From the NCBI GenBank assembly GCA_015062085.1, contig SUVI01000161.1, positions 1 through 8,145 on the forward strand: 8,145 bases of DNA, written 5' to 3'. The translations under genes were made by a program, and so were the position numbers. Origin of the DNA: Planctomycetaceae bacterium. GTDB taxonomy: Bacteria > Planctomycetota > Planctomycetia > Pirellulales > Thermoguttaceae. Position 1 is the first letter of the stretch. Every line of letters begins with the position of its first letter. Below the pieces are notes generated by a model that had not been told where the DNA came from, searched no databases, and saw only the letters and a list, made by a program, of their open reading frames with translations. Below, one piece after another: positions 1 to 5,825 of this stretch.

Positions 1-197
1 AGACGCGACGCCTCCTAAAAGCGACGCGAGACGCGACGCCTCCCAAAAGCGACGCGAGACGCGACGCCTCCTAAAAGAGACGCGAGACGCGCCGCCTCCT
101 AAAAGCGACGTGAGACGCGCCGCCTCCCAAAAGCAACGCGAGACGCGCCGCCTCCCAACTGATTGAAAAGCGACGCGAGACGCGCCGCCTCCCAAAC
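1..197. repeat. 28-bp direct tandem repeat array, cut by the left window edge
   Basis: Units begin at 1, 29, 57, 85, 113 and 141, with a partial unit at 178. Each reads agacgcg(a/c)cgcctcc, then (t/c)aaaag, then cgacgcg. Units are near identical, with scattered changes (a/c at unit position 9, t/c at position 16). The unit at 141 carries a roughly 9-base insertion (ctgattg region) and the last one decays into unique sequence at about 197. The period is not a multiple of three, so this is not a protein repeat. Each unit contains CGCG-AGA-CGCG, which can pair locally. The array may continue left of the window. There are no unique spacers, so it is not CRISPR. Function unknown. Confidence 0.93.
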
Positions 198-239
198 TGG
201 CTGCCCGTCATGTCGCCGCGCGTGGGCCCTTTAGCCAAA

Positions 240-350
240 TTTTAACCACGAAAAGCACGAAAAACACGAATTTCACGAAATGATTTTAAAAATTTTTTAA
301 GATCCATTTCGTGTGCTTGCCGCATTTTTCGTGAAATTCGTGTCGGGAAC
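240..350 (-). repeat. Dispersed palindromic repeat, copy A
   Basis: The left arm carries iterated CACGAAA (244-280), the centre is AT-rich (281-303), and the right arm carries TTTCGTG (304-343). The outermost pair is perfect: 264-280 is the exact reverse complement of 327-343 (17 bp, core cacgaatttcacgaaa). Read on the minus strand it aligns with copy C at 4666-4776, sharing the central atggatc and taaaaaattt words, so it is inverted relative to copies B, C and D. It lies about 90 bases upstream of the dockerin gene. The family has no coding capacity. This is directly seen; a role as transcription punctuation, nucleoid-protein site or REP-like element is inference. Confidence 0.85.
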
Positions 351-441
351 GTTTTTTTGTATTTTTAGAGGTAGAAATTGCGGTACGAACGGGTACGCAG
401 TTTCGAATGAACTAGAAGTAGAAAGGTAAAGGCGAGTTTTG

Positions 442-2145
442 ATGAAACAGAAGATCGGGACAGAACTTCTGGAAGCACGTACGCTTCTCTCTGCACTCCC
501 CCTTTTCGGAGTGTGCGAACCGGCGGTTTCAGATGTGTTTGCGGCTTCGGCAGCATTCACGGCACCTGAAATTCCGGGCAACTGGAGCTGGTGTGCCGAC
601 GCATTGCCGGAACTGACGGTGTGTGCGCTCTCTGCAGAAGGAACGAACTGTGCAGAGAGGCTGGAGACGGTCTCCGGAGCGGTTTTGGAAACGAAAGGCG
701 TGTCGGTTTTGGAAACGCAGGACGAATCGTCTTTTTGCGTCACGCCGCTTGACGGCGGATCCTATTCGGTAGAGTTCCCGCTTCCGGGGAGCGCCGCGCA
801 GTTCGTTTTTCTGACGGGACTGCAGGCGGAAGACGTCACGGCACTCAAGGAGCTGGTTTCTAAAGAGGAAACGGCATCTTTTTTGGACGGTTTTTCAGGA
901 AATTTTCCGGATGCGGAGAAAGAACTCGGAGATCCCGATGATTCCGCGATGTGCTGGGCGGCTGCGAGTGCGAATCTTCTGGAGTTCACCGGTTGGGGGA
1001 GTTTTCCCATGGACTCGGAAACGGGGGAAAGGCTTTTTTCGGATGAAGACGCCATTTTTGACGTTTTCTGCGAGAATTTCGAAAATGCGGCCGGGCACAT
1101 TTTCTACGGTCTGGACTGGTTTTTGACAGGTGAGTATCCCGTGCAGGGAAATGCGCTTTGGAGTCAGCTCGAGACTCTGGGATCCGGCGGATTCTGTGCG
1201 GACAGCGAGGCGCTCCAAAATGCCGTGGACCGTGGCGAGATCTTCTCGTACGATCTCCTGCGTTCCGTTGACGATCTGGAAGAGATGACGGATGCGCTTC
1301 GCGGCGGGTACGGGATCGGACTTTCGATGGGCTGGTACCTCACACAGAGCGGCTGCGTCCGCGACGACGGCCACTCGGTGACCTGCTGGGGGTTCGTTTA
1401 CGATCCGACTTTTGAGACCGATTCTCTGGAATACTACGTCGGTCTCCTGATCTCGGATCCCGATGACTCCAAGGTGCAAAATGCCGAAGAAAGCCTCGAT
1501 CTCCTTCATTTTGCAGGCTTGGCGTGGGACGAAAATCAGGCGGAGACCGTAAACGGAAACCCAGTCTATCTGACGAACTACCCCGCCTCGACGGTTCGCG
1601 TGCCGTTCATTGAAACGTACGTCAAACTGGCCCCGATGGCTGCGTTTTCTGACGGCGAAACTGACGGCGAAACTGACGGTGAAACTGACGGTGAAACTGA
1701 CGGTGAAACTGACGGTGAAACTGACGGTGAAACTGACGGTGAAACTGACGGTGAGCTCGGCGAGAACGCAGAGACGGTCTGCCGGTTTGACTTGAACGGA
1801 GACGGAAAAACGGCGATCCGCGACCTGATCCTCTTTGCGCACCAGTACGGCAAAGAGACGGCCGGAAACGCACAGGCGCAGAGAGTCGATTTCAACGGCG
1901 ACGCACACGTAAATATTCTGGATCTGATCGCATTTGCGAAGCACTACGGACGTGAATGCACAGGAAACGGATCCTGTGCCGTGCAGCTTACAGAAACGCA
2001 CGCTGGAACGCACGCTGGAACGCACGCTGAAACGGAAGACGAAACGTTTTCCGTGACGTCTGCGTGTAACGAAGATCCAGAGTTTTGGGAAATATCTTTT
2101 GAAATTTTGGACCGAATTTTTTCGAAATGGGAGTGGGGGACTTGA
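442..2145 (+). CDS. Secreted LEPR-XLL protein with IdeS/Mac-like (C66) cysteine peptidase domain and C-terminal dockerin
   Basis: A 567-aa protein. Residues 9-18 (LLEARTLLSA) match the planctomycete LEPR-XLL N-terminal motif, so export is likely although no long hydrophobic signal is seen. Residues about 160-395 resemble IdeS/Mac peptidases (MEROPS C66). MCWAAASANLL holds candidate nucleophile Cys171, GIGLSMGW precedes GHSVTCWGF with His311, and YYVGLLISDPDD supplies Asp339 and Asp341. The order and local words parallel IdeS (Cys, then GLS, then H-x-x-x-x-WG, then a TDSD-type acidic pair). Next come a Gly/Glu/Thr/Asp linker of eight DGET units, a type I dockerin with two EF-hand-like segments (DLNGDGKTAIRDL at about 450 and DFNGDAHVNILDL at about 483, each ending in YG), and an acidic tail with a THAG repeat. 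ATG 442 is chosen over the adjacent TTG 439; a weak AAGG lies upstream. The peptidase call comes from motifs only; a generic papain-like or C39-like fold is the alternative. The substrate is unknown, and IgG should not be assumed. Confidence 0.88.
   Translation: MKQKIGTELLEARTLLSALPLFGVCEPAVSDVFAASAAFTAPEIPGNWSWCADALPELTVCALSAEGTNCAERLETVSGAVLETKGVSVLETQDESSFCVTPLDGGSYSVEFPLPGSAAQFVFLTGLQAEDVTALKELVSKEETASFLDGFSGNFPDAEKELGDPDDSAMCWAAASANLLEFTGWGSFPMDSETGERLFSDEDAIFDVFCENFENAAGHIFYGLDWFLTGEYPVQGNALWSQLETLGSGGFCADSEALQNAVDRGEIFSYDLLRSVDDLEEMTDALRGGYGIGLSMGWYLTQSGCVRDDGHSVTCWGFVYDPTFETDSLEYYVGLLISDPDDSKVQNAEESLDLLHFAGLAWDENQAETVNGNPVYLTNYPASTVRVPFIETYVKLAPMAAFSDGETDGETDGETDGETDGETDGETDGETDGETDGELGENAETVCRFDLNGDGKTAIRDLILFAHQYGKETAGNAQAQRVDFNGDAHVNILDLIAFAKHYGRECTGNGSCAVQLTETHAGTHAGTHAETEDETFSVTSACNEDPEFWEISFEILDRIFSKWEWGT
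1651..1758 (+). repeat. 12-bp in-frame tandem repeat encoding (DGET)n linker
   Basis: Eight exact-length units of gacgg(c/t)gaaact start at 1651, and a ninth degenerate unit (gacggtgagctc) encodes DGEL. The first two units carry c and the rest t at the sixth base, which suggests recent expansion by slippage or unequal crossing over. The array encodes an acidic, flexible spacer between the peptidase-like domain and the dockerin. Copy-number change would alter linker length without shifting the frame. Confidence 0.95.
1996..2031 (+). repeat. 12-bp in-frame triplicate in the C-terminal tail
   Basis: Three tandem copies of acgcacgctgga lie at 1996, 2008 and 2020, the last ending gaa. They encode T-H-A-G, T-H-A-G, T-H-A-E just after the dockerin. 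This is a second 12-bp array in the same gene, unrelated in sequence to the DGET array. Confidence 0.85.
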
Positions 2146-2169
2146 AATTTTTTTCAGGATGAGTACAAT
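2142..2169 (+). promoter_or_regulatory. Probable sigma-70-type promoter for galT
   Basis: TTGAAA (2142-2147) and TACAAT (2164-2169) are separated by 16 bp. The -35 box overlaps the stop codon of the dockerin gene (2143-2145). Transcription would start near 2176, giving a leader of about 40 nt before the galT ATG. No terminator separates the two genes, so read-through from upstream is also possible. Confidence 0.5.
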
Positions 2170-2216
2170 GTATAGAGAAATAGTTTTTCATTTTCCTGTT
2201 CATTCTGGAGGAGCTC

Positions 2217-3257
2217 ATGAATATTTTGCCTGAAGAACACCGAAACGAACCGCATCGCCGATTTGATCCGCTTCGCGGCGAATGGGTCTTGGTCTCTCCG
2301 CACCGCGGTAAGCGTCCGTGGCTCGGTCAGAAAGAAAGTCCAGCGCCCAATGACCGGCCGGAGTACGATCCGAAATGCTATCTCTGTCCGGGCAACACGC
2401 GCGCGGAGGGGGCAAAAAATCCGAAATACGATTCCACATTCGTGTTCCAGAACGATTTTTCCGCGCTTTTGAAAGAGACGGACGACACGGTGAAAAGCGC
2501 CTCCGACACGCCGCTGTTCCGCAGCGAGAGCGTTCGCGGTGAGTGCCGCGTCATTTGCTTCTCTCCGCGTCACGATCTGACGCTTCCGCAGATGGAAGTT
2601 TCAGAGATCCGGCACGTGGTCGATGTTTGGGCCGAGCAGACGCAGGAACTGCTTCAGAAGTACCGATGGGTCCAGGTCTTTGAGAACAAAGGCGCGACGA
2701 TGGGGTGTTCGAATCCGCACCCGCACGGTCAGATCTGGGCATCATCGTCTCTTCCGAATGGACCGGCGGCGGAAGACCGCAATCAGAAGGCCTTTTTCGA
2801 GCAGTACGGACGGACGCTTTTGTCGGTCTATCTAGAAAAGGAGCTGGAGCTTCAGGAGCGCGTCGTGACGGAAAATGCGGACTGGGCCGTTCTGGTCCCA
2901 TTCTGGGCGGTTTGGCCGTTTGAGACGCTTTTGCTCCCGAAATTCGACGCGCAGCGCATTCTGGACCTGACGGACGCGCAGAGAAATTCGCTTGCCGCGA
3001 TCCTGAAAGAATTTCTTGGGATCTACGACCGGCTGTTTGAAACGTCATTCCCATACTCGATGGGCTGGCATGGTGCGCCGGGGCCGCTCGGCGAGGTACA
3101 GGATACGGCTCACTGGACGCTGCACGCGCATTTCTATCCGCCGCTTCTCCGAAGTGCCACCGTGAAAAAATTCATGGTCGGCTACGAAATGCTGGGTGAA
3201 CCGCAGCGGGACATCACGGCGGAACAGGCTGCGGAACGTCTTCGGGCGCTCAAATAA
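2217..3257 (+). CDS. galT: Galactose-1-phosphate uridylyltransferase (class I GalT)
   Basis: Cytoplasmic Leloir-pathway enzyme that swaps UMP between UDP-glucose and galactose-1-phosphate, giving glucose-1-phosphate and UDP-galactose. It has 346 aa, the usual length, and is full length. All landmarks are present: [11 protein letters not shown] at the N-terminus, CYLC (Cys54, Cys57) plus His119 and His168 as the structural zinc ligands, and the active-site [12 protein letters not shown] with nucleophile His170 and Gln172. The second half holds [21 protein letters not shown] and [24 protein letters not shown], all highly conserved in bacteria and eukaryotes. A GGAGGAG ribosome-binding site (2207-2213) fixes the ATG at 2217. 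No galK or galE is adjacent in the window, so the other Leloir genes must lie elsewhere if present. The function is secure. Confidence 0.97.
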   Translation: MNILPEEHRNEPHRRFDPLRGEWVLVSPHRGKRPWLGQKESPAPNDRPEYDPKCYLCPGNTRAEGAKNPKYDSTFVFQNDFSALLKETDDTVKSASDTPLFRSESVRGECRVICFSPRHDLTLPQMEVSEIRHVVDVWAEQTQELLQKYRWVQVFENKGATMGCSNPHPHGQIWASSSLPNGPAAEDRNQKAFFEQYGRTLLSVYLEKELELQERVVTENADWAVLVPFWAVWPFETLLLPKFDAQRILDLTDAQRNSLAAILKEFLGIYDRLFETSFPYSMGWHGAPGPLGEVQDTAHWTLHAHFYPPLLRSATVKKFMVGYEMLGEPQRDITAEQAAERLRALK

Positions 3258-3269
3258 AACGAGAATGAA

Positions 3270-3298
3270 AAAGCTGTCTCTGCGGCAGGGACAGCTTT
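3270..3298 (+). terminator. Strong hairpin just after galT, without a U-tract
   Basis: aaagctgtctct (3270-3281) pairs with agggacagcttt (3287-3298) through 12 base pairs, one of them G-U, around a 5-base loop (gcggc). It starts 12 bases after the galT stop. The 3' side continues gggggctcc with no run of T, so it is not a classic intrinsic terminator. It may block exonucleases and define the mRNA 3' end, or act with Rho. The upstream a-rich run would provide a short U-run for transcripts coming from the scpB side. Confidence 0.6.
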
Positions 3299-3304
3299 GG
3301 GGGC

Positions 3305-3510
3305 TCCGATCTCACCACTGAGTGCACAGAAGAGGCGCAGACTCACACTGAAAGAAAAAGAAGAAAAAAGGGAGTGAACGTGCCCTGATACGAATTTCAC
3401 GAAAAAACCGAAAAGACGCGAAAGATTTCAAATATTTTTGATCGCCTTTGGGTGGATTTCGCATTTTTTCGAGTTTTTCGTGTTTCCTTTCCGTGGTGAA
3501 ACTCGTACGC
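3305..3510 (+). repeat. Dispersed palindromic repeat, copy B (long form)
   Basis: It shares an ordered block with copy D (7780 onward): tccgatctcacc, ctgagtg, cagaag, then a purine-rich gaaaaag tract (3351-3372), then gggagtgaacgtg. The palindrome follows: left arm 3390-3424 (acgaatttcac, cgaaaag, cgcgaaag), AT-rich centre, and right arm with gatttcgcattttttcgag and tttcctttccgtggtgaaa. 3390-3400 pairs with 3496-3506 with one mismatch. It sits in the convergent gap between galT and scpB. It has one ccgtggtgaaa unit where copy D has a ten-unit array. Confidence 0.87.
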
Positions 3511-3533
3511 AGTTCCCGGATGGACCGCTTTTT

Positions 3534-4313
3534 CTACGAGTTTTGAGAGGATTTTTTTATGGAGCTGCTGCTGACTGCGGGACCCGGGGAGGTGCCGACG
3601 CTTTCTGCAGGCGGGGCAGATTCGAATTCGATCTTCGGAAGCTGACGGAGCGTCTTGAGACCGAAAACTTCAAGAAACTTTTTCGTCGTGCGGTAGAGAC
3701 GCGGACGCCCAAGTTCTGAACTGCGCCCGGCAATGCGGATCAGGTCTTTTCCAAGAAGCTGACGCAGGATCTCGATGCAGGACTGAACGCCGCGTATCGC
3801 CTCGATCTCCGCACGTGTCGCCGGTGTGTCGGCTGCGTCGCGGTACGCAATGATCGCGAGCGTTTCCATCGCCGGAGGAGAAAGACGGATCTCCGGGTTT
3901 TCCTGATTCTCGACTCCTCCCTGACGACAGAGAAGACGCAGCCAAGGCGTAAACTGCGGACGGGTGCGGAGCTGAAACCCTCGGGCAAACTCCAAGATCC
4001 GGAACGCACTGTGCCCGGCATCGTAAAGATGGTTCAGTGTGCGTATCGCGTCGTGGATCTCCGAAAGGTCTTCGATTTGAGCAAATTGCGCCAGCCGGCG
4101 GGAACTGAGCGGTTCGCGCGTGATGAAGAGGAGCGCTTCGAGCGTCTGCATCAGTTCGCTGCGTTCGGGAAGCGAGACCTCCGGAGGAAACGCGGACGGG
4201 GAAGAGAGACGAAACTCTTCGGGACGCCTAGGCAGAAAAGAGACGGTTTTCTGCGGCTGCGGATGTGGTGTGCGGGTACGGAAAGTACCTGTTTTGCGCC
4301 TCTCTGACGACAT
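3534..4313 (-). CDS. scpB: Segregation and condensation protein B (ScpB), start uncertain
   Basis: ScpB is the winged-helix subunit that binds ScpA in the Smc-ScpAB condensin, compacting and segregating the chromosome. Family signatures begin at MQTLEALLFITREPLSSRRL, whose ATG is at 4151. They continue with RPQFTPWLRLL, LSPPAMETLAIIAYRD, AEIEAIRGVQ, ILRQLLGKDLIRIAGR, ELGRPRLYRTTKKFLEVFGL and L-x-x-LP. From 4151 the product is 205 aa, the normal family size. From ATG 4313, reported here, it is 259 aa with an Arg/Ser/Pro-rich N-terminal extension. The frame stays open to TTG 4580 (348 aa), with further ATGs at 4508 and 4526. No start has a good Shine-Dalgarno; 4313 has only a weak GGA about 8 bases upstream. 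Codons upstream of about 4240 (AGG, ACA, CGA, CCA) look unlike the core, which is why longer starts were not preferred. The C-terminal tail is Ser/Pro-rich. No scpA is adjacent. The function is secure; the 5' end is not. Confidence 0.9.
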   Translation of the reverse strand: MSSERRKTGTFRTRTPHPQPQKTVSFLPRRPEEFRLSSPSAFPPEVSLPERSELMQTLEALLFITREPLSSRRLAQFAQIEDLSEIHDAIRTLNHLYDAGHSAFRILEFARGFQLRTRPQFTPWLRLLCRQGGVENQENPEIRLSPPAMETLAIIAYRDAADTPATRAEIEAIRGVQSCIEILRQLLGKDLIRIAGRSSELGRPRLYRTTKKFLEVFGLKTLRQLPKIEFESAPPAESVGTSPGPAVSSSSIKKSSQNS

Positions 4314-4586
4314 TCGGGCGATCCGTGCCGCGAAATGGCCTCGGGAAGACGCTCGGCAAGCAGAACGGCAGGCAGAACGGCAGGCAGAACGGCAGGCAGA
4401 ACGGCAGGCAGAACGGCAAACCGAACAGCGGGAGGGAACTCCGAGCGTATTCGTCGGGAAACTTTTGCGGTTTGGGGACTGAAGTGTACGTTTTTTCCTC
4501 GGAAGCATGGGCAAGCCGCGAAACATAAAGGAACAAATGTGGTCCGTGACGTTCAAAACGCCGCGCACTTGGACGATCAAGACTCC
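4314..4586 (-). other. scpB 5' region of uncertain coding status
   Basis: This stretch continues the scpB frame without a stop but has no recognisable domain. It would encode a basic Arg/Ser/Pro/Cys-rich segment containing the CRSA array. It could be an untranslated leader running from the putative promoter at 4587-4615, or an unusual N-terminal extension. No other gene is visible in it on either strand. Confidence 0.4.
4355..4426 (-). repeat. 12-bp tandem repeat upstream of, or inside, the 5' end of scpB
   Basis: Six units on the plus strand: ggcaagcagaac at 4355, four perfect ggcaggcagaac units at 4367-4414, and a degenerate ggcaaaccgaac at 4415. On the minus strand, in frame with scpB, this reads CRSA repeated. 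All three minus-strand frames are open through it, so an open frame does not prove translation. It lies beyond the start annotated here and would be coding only if scpB starts at 4508, 4526 or 4580. Confidence 0.93.
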
Positions 4587-4615
4587 ATTTTAGCGTTTTT
4601 TTCTTCTTCTGGGAA
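4587..4615 (-). promoter_or_regulatory. Possible scpB promoter
   Basis: Read on the minus strand, TTCCCA (4610-4615) and TAAAAT (4587-4592) are separated by 17 bp. The -35 matches four of six consensus bases. Transcription would start near 4580, which would exclude the TTG at 4580 as the scpB start and leave 4526, 4508, 4313 or 4151. Confidence 0.35.
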
Positions 4616-4665
4616 GGTAGAAATCCGGAATTTTGTGTTTTTTTTTGGAAAAAAGGGAAGTTGTC

Positions 4666-4776
4666 TGACTCGAATTTCACGGAAAACACGAAAAAACACA
4701 AAATGGATCATAAAAAATTTAAAAAACATTCGTAAGATCTGATTTTTCGTGTATTTCGCGTTTCGATTTCAGTGTT
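4666..4776 (+). repeat. Dispersed palindromic repeat, copy C
   Basis: The left arm is tgactcgaatttcacgg followed by aaaacacgaaaa and acacaaaatgg (4667-4705). The centre is AT-rich with atcataaaaaattt (4706-4740). The right arm is atttttcgtgtatttcgcg and tttcgatttcagtgttcc (4742-4778). Its left arm and centre match the reverse complement of copy A more closely than copies B or D (shared atggatc and taaaaaattt). It lies in the divergent gap between scpB and the cytochrome gene, upstream of both. The 130 bases from 4777 to 4905 show nothing recognisable. Confidence 0.83.
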
Positions 4777-4907
4777 CCACAGTAAACTTTCTGCGGCAGA
4801 ACAGGTATGCCGTTAGCAGATGGATCGTTTTCAAGATTCTTTTTAAATAAAGGGCTGAATAAAACAAAGTTTTTTGAAGAAATGGTATCCGGACAAGATT
4901 CTCCCCC

Positions 4908-4936
4908 TTGAAAATTTCGCGGAATTGAGGTATAAT
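4908..4936 (+). promoter_or_regulatory. Near-consensus sigma-70-type promoter of the cytochrome gene
   Basis: TTGAAA (4908-4913) and a perfect TATAAT (4931-4936) are separated by the optimal 17 bp. Predicted initiation near 4943 gives a leader of about 35 nt before the ATG at 4978. It is the strongest promoter match in the window. No operator-like dyad is evident beyond it. Confidence 0.8.
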
Positions 4937-4977
4937 AGAGAAAATTTCACGTGCTAAAAAAGAAGTGAGGAGTGAAT

Positions 4978-5703
4978 ATGAAAAATTTCCAGCCCCTAAA
5001 TATTCCGCGTATTTTTTCCGTATTTTTTGCGGCAGTGTGTGCCGTGACGCTTTTTCAGTTTTCGCCGTCGGGAGTTTCGTCCGTCTCTGCACAAGAGGCT
5101 GAAGATGAAAAGTTCGATGCAAAGCCGGTCCAGCTTTCGGACAAAACGTTCCTCATCGCTCCGCATGGAGATTCCGTCGTGGTCGTGAGCCGACTCTGGC
5201 TGATCCTGAAAGGCGAGTGTCCGGAAGAGGTGCTCCACAATGGACAGCCGGTGCGTTGGGACTCGAATTTCGGCGGTGATGTGCACGTGAGCATCCTTCG
5301 GCTCGACATTGGAATGCAAAAGCTGAAGATCGGCGACCGGGAGCTTGAGTTCGTCCTTGGACGCAATGAAAAAGATCATGCCGGGCCGTCGGAGTGGATG
5401 GTCTACCGGCTTCATAATATGAAACCAGGCCGGAATCCGTGCATGCGGTGTCACGAAACGGAGAAGAACGCGGACGGCAAGATCGAAGTCGGTGCGCTCA
5501 TGAGTGCACAGGATGCGTGCTTCAAGTGCCACATTCCGGAGAAGATCGACGTTCAGCACTCCAACACGGTCGTGAATGACGACTGGCGCACGAAGTGCAG
5601 CGATTGCCATTTCATCCATGCTTCGCCGTACAAGTACCTGCTCCGTCAGCCGCGCGGATCGTACCTGAAGGACCCCTCGATCCCTGAAGCTCCGGAGAAG
5701 TGA
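4978..5703 (+). CDS. Exported triheme c-type cytochrome
   Basis: A 241-aa protein. Residues 1 to about 39 form a Sec signal peptide: K3, R11, a hydrophobic run IFSVFFAAVCAVTLF, then cleavage probably near SVSA-QEAE. Residues about 55-130 look beta-rich (FLIAPHGDSVVVVSRLWLIL, VHVSILRLDIGMQKLKI) and match no family I can name. The C-terminal half has three haem-binding CxxCH motifs: CMRCH at 155-159, CFKCH at 181-185 and CSDCH at 207-211. Other His residues (146, 194, 214) and Met148 could be distal ligands. The protein therefore probably carries electrons outside the cytoplasmic membrane; the partner is unknown and no oxidase, reductase or haem-maturation gene is nearby. GAGGAG (4967-4972), five bases before ATG 4978, fixes the start and rules out the in-frame GTG at 4972, which it overlaps. 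It has its own promoter and terminator, so it is monocistronic. Confidence 0.91.
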   Translation: MKNFQPLNIPRIFSVFFAAVCAVTLFQFSPSGVSSVSAQEAEDEKFDAKPVQLSDKTFLIAPHGDSVVVVSRLWLILKGECPEEVLHNGQPVRWDSNFGGDVHVSILRLDIGMQKLKIGDRELEFVLGRNEKDHAGPSEWMVYRLHNMKPGRNPCMRCHETEKNADGKIEVGALMSAQDACFKCHIPEKIDVQHSNTVVNDDWRTKCSDCHFIHASPYKYLLRQPRGSYLKDPSIPEAPEK

Positions 5704-5766
5704 TCCGCTCGTTTTTCCTCATCCTCGGGCGTTCCTGCCGTTCTCGAAACGTTCAGAAACACAAAG

Positions 5767-5808
5767 AAACGCGTTCCAGCAGCACACGCAGGAACGCGTT
5801 TTTTGTTT
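5767..5808. terminator. Bidirectional intrinsic terminator between cytochrome and kinase genes
   Basis: aaacgcgttcc (5767-5777) and ggaacgcgttt (5791-5801) form a perfect 11-bp stem with a 13-base loop, followed by ttttgttt. On the minus strand the stem is followed by cttt and a T-rich stretch, so it can also serve the convergent kinase gene, which ends at 5826. Confidence 0.82.
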
Positions 5809-5825
5809 GGCAGCGGAGCGGGGGC

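Noticed and set aside
1..197. CRISPR array
   Set aside because: Repeats are directly contiguous with no unique spacers, and no cas genes are in view.
439..441. TTG start for the dockerin gene
   Set aside because: It is immediately followed by an ATG that starts the same motif; nothing favours the extra residue.
297..743. 148-aa minus-strand open frame across the upstream repeat and the dockerin gene
   Set aside because: Low-complexity Ser/Ala/Thr-rich product antisense to a real gene, ending inside repeat copy A.
895..2025. 376-aa minus-strand open frame antisense to the dockerin protein gene
   Set aside because: It is a shadow of the high-quality plus-strand gene; its FTVS repeat is simply the antisense of the DGET array and no domain is recognisable.
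2217..3257. Recent horizontal transfer of galT from enterobacteria
   Set aside because: The resemblance covers residues conserved across all class I GalT proteins, including eukaryotic ones, and codon use looks like that of the neighbours.
3438..3719. 93-aa plus-strand open frame from copy B into the scpB region
   Set aside because: It starts inside a repeat and runs antisense to the conserved ScpB C-terminus.
4972..4974. GTG start for the cytochrome gene
   Set aside because: The Shine-Dalgarno GAGGAG overlaps this codon and is correctly spaced for the ATG at 4978.
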